A stretch of DNA of 64,000 nt, from positions 496,001 through 560,000 of the forward strand of contig NZ_RKHX01000003.1 of the NCBI RefSeq assembly GCF_003755175.1, in the 5' to 3' direction. Source of the DNA: Cellulomonas sp. PhB150 (GTDB taxonomy: Bacteria > Actinomycetota > Actinomycetes > Actinomycetales > Cellulomonadaceae). Under the pieces are notes generated by a model that did no database searches, was not told where the DNA came from, and worked only from the letters and a program-made list of their open reading frames with translations. Shown here one piece after another: positions 60,268 through 64,000 of the stretch. The position numbers and the translations under genes are program-made. How positions within the stretch are numbered: position 1 is the stretch's first letter; every line of letters begins with the position of its first letter.

Positions 60268-61249
60268 CGTCGGGCACCCCCAGGTAGGCGGCGATGACGG
60301 CGGGGTCGGAGGAGACCTCCGCCGGCAGGCCGTCGGCGATCTTGCGGCCGAACTCCAGCACGACGACGCGGTCGGTCACTCCCATGACCAGGCGCATGTC
60401 ATGCTCGATCAGCAGGACGGTGTAGCCGTCGTCGCGGATCTTGCGGATCAGGTCCATCAGCGACTGCTTCTCCGCCGGGTTGAACCCGGCGGCGGGCTCG
60501 TCGAGGCACAGCAGCTTGGGCTGCGTGGCCAGGGCCCGGGCGATCTCCAGGCGGCGCTGGTCGCCGTAGGAGAGGTTGCGCGACTTCTCGGTGGCGCGGT
60601 TGCCGATCCCGACGAACTCCAGCAGGGCCATGGCCCGCTCGAGCGCGTCGTGCTCCTCGTGCCGGTGACGCCGGCTGCGGAAGACCGCGCCCGGGACCGA
60701 CGTGCGGTGCCGGGCGTCCGTGCCCACGACGACGTTCTCGAGCGCCGTCATGTCGGAGAACAGCCGGATGTTCTGGAACGTCCGGGCGATGCCGAGCCGG
60801 GTGATCTGGTTGCGCTTGATCGTCCCGATGGGGTTGCCGTCGAACATAACCGCCCCCGACGTCGGCCGGTAGATGCCCGACATCGTGTTGAAGCACGTCG
60901 TCTTGCCCGCGCCGTTCGGGCCGATCAGCCCGAGGATCTCGCCGCGGCGGATGTCGAACGTGACCCCGTCGAGGGCCGTGAGGCCGCCGAACTTCACGGT
61001 CACGTCCTTCATCTGCAGCAGCGGCTCGCCGACTGACGCGTGGATGTCCCGGTCCGAGGCCACGACCTCCGCTACGTGCGACTCGTCGGCCAGCTCCGGG
61101 TCGACCGCGGACAGGTCGATCTCGACCGCTTCCTCGACCCCGCCGTCCGGCAGGTACTCCTCGGGGGTGGATCCGCCGACCATCTCGTCGGTGCCGCGGA
61201 ACTCCTCGTCGTGCTCGGAGCCTGCTCCGATGCCTCCGGGGCTGCTCAT
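60254..61249 (-). CDS. livG: Branched-chain amino acid ABC transporter ATPase LivG with acidic N-terminal extension
   Basis: 331-residue ATPase. From about residue 77 it is a normal LivG: LLQMKDVTVKFGGLTALDGV, GPNGAGKTTCFNTMSG, ARTFQNIRLFSDMTALEN, LSYGDQRRLEIARALA, LLCLDEPAAGFNPAE. The first ~76 residues are Asp/Glu/Gly-rich and not part of the usual fold; they may be a spurious extension, although ATG 61249 overlaps livM as ATGA. Later in-frame starts at the family boundary are not obvious. Confidence 0.93.
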   Translation of the reverse strand: MSSPGGIGAGSEHDEEFRGTDEMVGGSTPEEYLPDGGVEEAVEIDLSAVDPELADESHVAEVVASDRDIHASVGEPLLQMKDVTVKFGGLTALDGVTFDIRRGEILGLIGPNGAGKTTCFNTMSGIYRPTSGAVMFDGNPIGTIKRNQITRLGIARTFQNIRLFSDMTALENVVVGTDARHRTSVPGAVFRSRRHRHEEHDALERAMALLEFVGIGNRATEKSRNLSYGDQRRLEIARALATQPKLLCLDEPAAGFNPAEKQSLMDLIRKIRDDGYTVLLIEHDMRLVMGVTDRVVVLEFGRKIADGLPAEVSSDPAVIAAYLGVPDDATA

Positions 61250-62490
61250 CGGGCACCTCCCTCGGTGTCGGTGGCGGCCGCGGGAGCGGGCGCGGGCTTG
61301 CGGTTCAGGGCGAGGGCGGCCTTGCGGGTGGCGACGTAGATCGCTCTCCCGTACGCCAGGAGCTTCTGCCGCGCCGGGATCAACCCTTGTGGCCGGAAGA
61401 TCATCAGCACGACGAGCGCGACGCCGAAGAACAGGTACTTGTAGTTGGCGATCTCATTGCCGTCGATCGGGATGCCGAGCAGCTCGGTGCGCCCGAGGAA
61501 GAAGTTCGGCAGGTAGACGATGACGAACGCGCCCAGGATCACGCCGAGCTTGTTCCCCTGGCCGCCCAGGACGACGGCGCACAGGAACAGCATCGAGTTG
61601 ATGACGTTGAACGTCGTCGGGACCACGAACTGCACCTGGCCGGCGTACAGCGCGCCGGAGAGCCCGCCGATCGAGGCGCCGATGATGAACGCCCAGAGCT
61701 TGAACTTGAACGTCGGCACGCCCATGATCTCGGCCGCGTCCTCGTCCTCACGGATCGCCACCCACGCGCGGCCCACGCGGGACCGCTCGAGGTTCCCGAC
61801 GATGAGCAGCACGATGATGATGAAGACGATGCTCACCCAGAACCACCAGGTCCCGGAGTTGAACGGTGCCGTGCTGTTGCCCGCGGAGAAGACGCCGTTG
61901 GGTCGCGACTCGGACACGCCGGCGACCGGGTAGGCGATCTTGGTCAGGCCCTGGCCGCCGCGCGTGAGGTTGGTGAGGTTGTCGGCCAGGAGGCGGACGA
62001 TCTCGCCGAAGCCGAGCGTGACGATGGCCAGGTAATCGCCGCGCAGCCGCAGGGTCGGTGTGCCGAGGATGAGCCCGGATATCGCGGTGATGGCGATGGC
62101 GATCGGGAGGGCGAACAGCCACGCCCAGTCGCGCGAGAGCCAGTCGTCGGTGAGGTTCCACGGGCTGTCGGGGCTGGTCAGCAGGCCGACCGTGTAGGCG
62201 CCGATCGCGTAGAAGCCGACGTAGCCGAGGTCGAGAAGACCCGTCTGGCCGACGACGACGTTGAGGCCGATCGCCAGCAGGGCGTACATGCCGAACTGCG
62301 CCAGGACGCCACCGAAGTCGGTGCCGACCGTGGTCAGAACGGGCGGCCGGATCACCGGCAGAAGGGCGATGAAGACAATGAACGGCACGCCGATCAGCCA
62401 CTGAGTGGGGCGGGCGAGTGCATCCCACCACAGGCGGAGCTTGTCGCTGAAGCTGAGCTGCAGCGTGGGTCTGGTGGTCTCGGTGCTCAT
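61246..62490 (-). CDS. livM: Branched-chain amino acid ABC transporter permease LivM
   Basis: 414-residue membrane protein with about ten hydrophobic segments. Family motifs include IGLNVVVGQTGLLDLGYVGFYAIGAY, the periplasmic-side LRLRGDYLAIVTLGFGEIVRLL and the EAA-like loop GRAWVAIREDEDAAEIMGV. Long periplasmic insert around residues 180-210. Overlaps livG and livH by 4 bp each. C-terminal Pro/Ala-rich tail. Confidence 0.95.
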   Translation of the reverse strand: MSTETTRPTLQLSFSDKLRLWWDALARPTQWLIGVPFIVFIALLPVIRPPVLTTVGTDFGGVLAQFGMYALLAIGLNVVVGQTGLLDLGYVGFYAIGAYTVGLLTSPDSPWNLTDDWLSRDWAWLFALPIAIAITAISGLILGTPTLRLRGDYLAIVTLGFGEIVRLLADNLTNLTRGGQGLTKIAYPVAGVSESRPNGVFSAGNSTAPFNSGTWWFWVSIVFIIIVLLIVGNLERSRVGRAWVAIREDEDAAEIMGVPTFKFKLWAFIIGASIGGLSGALYAGQVQFVVPTTFNVINSMLFLCAVVLGGQGNKLGVILGAFVIVYLPNFFLGRTELLGIPIDGNEIANYKYLFFGVALVVLMIFRPQGLIPARQKLLAYGRAIYVATRKAALALNRKPAPAPAAATDTEGGAR

Positions 62491-63524
62491 GCTCGTGCCC
62501 TCCCGAGGGACTCACCCAGGATGCCGGTAGGTCGGATCATCAGCACCAGGATCAGCACGACGAACGCGACCACGTCACGCCACTCCGTGCCGAACAGCGC
62601 TTGGCCGTACAGCTCCATCACGCCGAGCAGCAGGCCACCGAGCAGGGCGCCGCGCAGGTTGCCGATGCCACCGAGGACGGCGGCGCTGAAGGCCTTGATC
62701 CCGAGGATGAACCCCCCGGAGTAGATGACGCCGCTGGGTACCCGCAGTGTGTAGAGCATCGCCGCGGCGCCGGCCAGCAGGCCGCCGATGAGGAACGTCA
62801 GCATGATGACGCGCTCGCGCGAGACGCCCATGAGCGTCGCGGTCACGGGGTCCTGCGCCACGGCTCGGATGCCGCGCCCGAACTTGGTCAGCGTCACGAA
62901 CCGCTCTGTCGCGAAGGCCAGCAGGAGCGCGGCGATGACGATGACGATCTCGACGTTCGTGACCTCGGCGCCGAAGACGCTGAACTGCACGGAGGGCACG
63001 ACGAGCCGGATGGGCTGCTGGGCGATCGATCCGCCGAGCTCGTTGTTGGTCAGCTTCGGGAGGACGAAGTGCACGAACTCCTGGATGACGAACGAGGCGC
63101 CGATCGCGGTGATGAGGAAGACCAGCGACGGTGCGCCGCGCTTGCGCAGCGGTCTGTAGGCGACCCGCTCGAGCCCGACGGCGGCGCCGCCGGAGACGAT
63201 CATGCCGCCGATCATGGCGAGCAGGAGGTACGTGACCGTCATGATCGTGCCCTGCGTGTACGCGTCTCCGCGAGGCGTGAAGCCGAGCAGCATGAGCATC
63301 GCGTACTGCCCGAACATGCCGAGCATGAAGATCTCGGAGTGGGCGAAGTTGATGAGCCGCAGGACGCCGTACACGAGGGTGTAGCCGACGGCGACCAGTG
63401 CGTAGATGGACCCGTAGGTGAGTCCGTCGATGGTCAGGGCCCAGAAGTTGTCGACGAGGGACTGGACGTTGAAGTCGATCACCCCGTCGGCGAGGACTTG
63501 GCCGGCCGACATGACGGCGCTCAT
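62487..63524 (-). CDS. livH: Branched-chain amino acid ABC transporter permease LivH
   Basis: 345-residue permease. ATG 63524 (MSAVMSAGQVLADG) has AGGAG five bases upstream. Typical motifs: GLTYGSIYALVAVGYTLVYGVLRLINFAHSEIFMLG (key GYTLVYGVLRLINFAHG-like), GRGIRAVAQDPVTATLMGV, AVLGGIGNLRGALLGGLLLG. It forms the channel with LivM. Its start follows the livK gene after a 77-base gap holding a hairpin. Confidence 0.95.
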   Translation of the reverse strand: MSAVMSAGQVLADGVIDFNVQSLVDNFWALTIDGLTYGSIYALVAVGYTLVYGVLRLINFAHSEIFMLGMFGQYAMLMLLGFTPRGDAYTQGTIMTVTYLLLAMIGGMIVSGGAAVGLERVAYRPLRKRGAPSLVFLITAIGASFVIQEFVHFVLPKLTNNELGGSIAQQPIRLVVPSVQFSVFGAEVTNVEIVIVIAALLLAFATERFVTLTKFGRGIRAVAQDPVTATLMGVSRERVIMLTFLIGGLLAGAAAMLYTLRVPSGVIYSGGFILGIKAFSAAVLGGIGNLRGALLGGLLLGVMELYGQALFGTEWRDVVAFVVLILVLMIRPTGILGESLGRARA

Positions 63525-63558
63525 GGTGCTCCTAGGTGGGTGGGAGGGGCAGTGCAGC

Positions 63559-63593
63559 ACGGCGGCCGGGCCCCGAAGGAACCCGGCCGCCGT
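63559..63593 (-). terminator. Intercistronic hairpin/attenuator between livK and livH
   Basis: ACGGCGGCCGGG (63559-63570) pairs perfectly with CCCGGCCGCCGT (63582-63593), loop 11 bases. It follows the livK stop by 7 bases and precedes livH by 35, a placement often used to keep binding-protein levels above permease levels. Confidence 0.7.
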
Positions 63594-63600
63594 GTCGTCG

Positions 63601-64000
63601 TCACTTGACCTGGTAGATCCAGATCAGGGCCGAGGCGAGCTCGCCCGTGGCGTCCCACTTGTAGTGGCGGGCCAGGCCGTCACCGTCGTAGCTCTTGACG
63701 AAGTCGACCAGACCGGCGCGGTCCTTCACGCCCGAGTCGATGCCCTTGAGCATGATCGTCGCGAGGTCGTAGGCCTCGACCGAGTAGACACCCGAGTCGA
63801 TGTTGAACTTGGCCTTGTAGTCCGCGGCGAACTTCTCGGGCGCCGGGCCGCAGGGGCAGCTGAGGTAGGCGTCCTTGGCAGCCGAACCGGCCTGCTTGAC
63901 GAACTGCGGGTCGTTCGTGCCGTCGGCCGAGACGAAGGCCGCCGTGACGCCGGCCTCCTTGAGCTGCGACGCGAACGGCGCGCCCTCGGCGTAGTAGCCG
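63601..64000 (-). CDS. livK: Branched-chain amino acid ABC transporter substrate-binding protein LivK, partial
   Basis: Only the C-terminal ~132 residues lie in the window; the gene continues past 64000. My translation reads GYYAEGAPFASQLKEAGV, then FVSADGTNDPQFVKQAG, SVEAYDLATIMLKGID and a C terminus ALIWIYQVK. This fits the periplasmic-binding-protein type 1 fold of LivJ/LivK lipoproteins. Position next to livH supports it. Ligand range (Leu/Ile/Val or another) cannot be set from the fragment. Confidence 0.88.
   Translation of the reverse strand, partial: GYYAEGAPFASQLKEAGVTAAFVSADGTNDPQFVKQAGSAAKDAYLSCPCGPAPEKFAADYKAKFNIDSGVYSVEAYDLATIMLKGIDSGVKDRAGLVDFVKSYDGDGLARHYKWDATGELASALIWIYQVK

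Overview
The window is high-GC actinobacterial chromosome from around the replication origin. Gene content, a secreted GH9-CBM3-FnIII-CBM2 cellulase and the actinobacterial order of origin genes point to Cellulomonas or a close relative. Species is inferred from architecture; no search was run.

Layout. 1-9 kb: end of the pbpA-pknA-pknB cell-wall kinase operon on the plus strand, meeting a minus-strand run (pabA, a 53-residue membrane protein, class E sortase, DUF881). Then crgA, a rhomboid protease, cyclophilin and an alanine-rich membrane protein. 9-16.6 kb: an ABC-2 exporter operon, a GNAT acetyltransferase, the large cellulase and two small hypotheticals. 16.6-29 kb, all minus strand: tRNA-Ala, DLW-39, tRNA-Ile, DUF3566 protein, gyrA, gyrB, dciA, recF, gnd, dnaN, the predicted oriC (26866-27585) and dnaA. 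29.5-37 kb, plus strand: rpmH, rnpA, yidD, yidC, jag, a 1.7-kb gene-poor centromere region, rsmG, parA, parB. 37-47 kb, minus strand: ddl, an aminotransferase, trxA, trxB, a MurJ-pseudokinase fusion, DUF6049 protein and a NUDIX hydrolase. 47-53 kb: cca, a LOV-GAF-PP2C light-sensing phosphatase, an MFS permease and an AbiEi/VSR-like gene flanked by inverted hairpin elements. 53-64 kb: ino1-padR, a class A PBP, rpsF-ssb-rpsR-rplI and a branched-chain amino acid ABC transporter (livF-G-M-H-K), with livK cut by the window edge.

How the parts work together. DnaA, DnaN, RecF, DciA and gyrase serve replication. ParA and ParB act on seven exact parS sites (32080-35166). Four of these lie inside the parA reading frame, all in the same phase, each encoding VSRET. 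PknA, PknB, CrgA, MurJ and the PBPs couple growth and division to peptidoglycan synthesis. RpmH, RnpA, YidD, YidC and Jag serve translation, tRNA processing and membrane insertion.

The items most worth a second look are the parS sites within parA, the AbiEi-like gene bracketed by inverted copies of a palindromic element, the LOV phosphatase, degenerate 111-120-bp tandem repeats between jag and rsmG, and a palindrome next to a perfect DnaA box between crgA and the rhomboid gene. Most of the remainder is conserved origin-region housekeeping.
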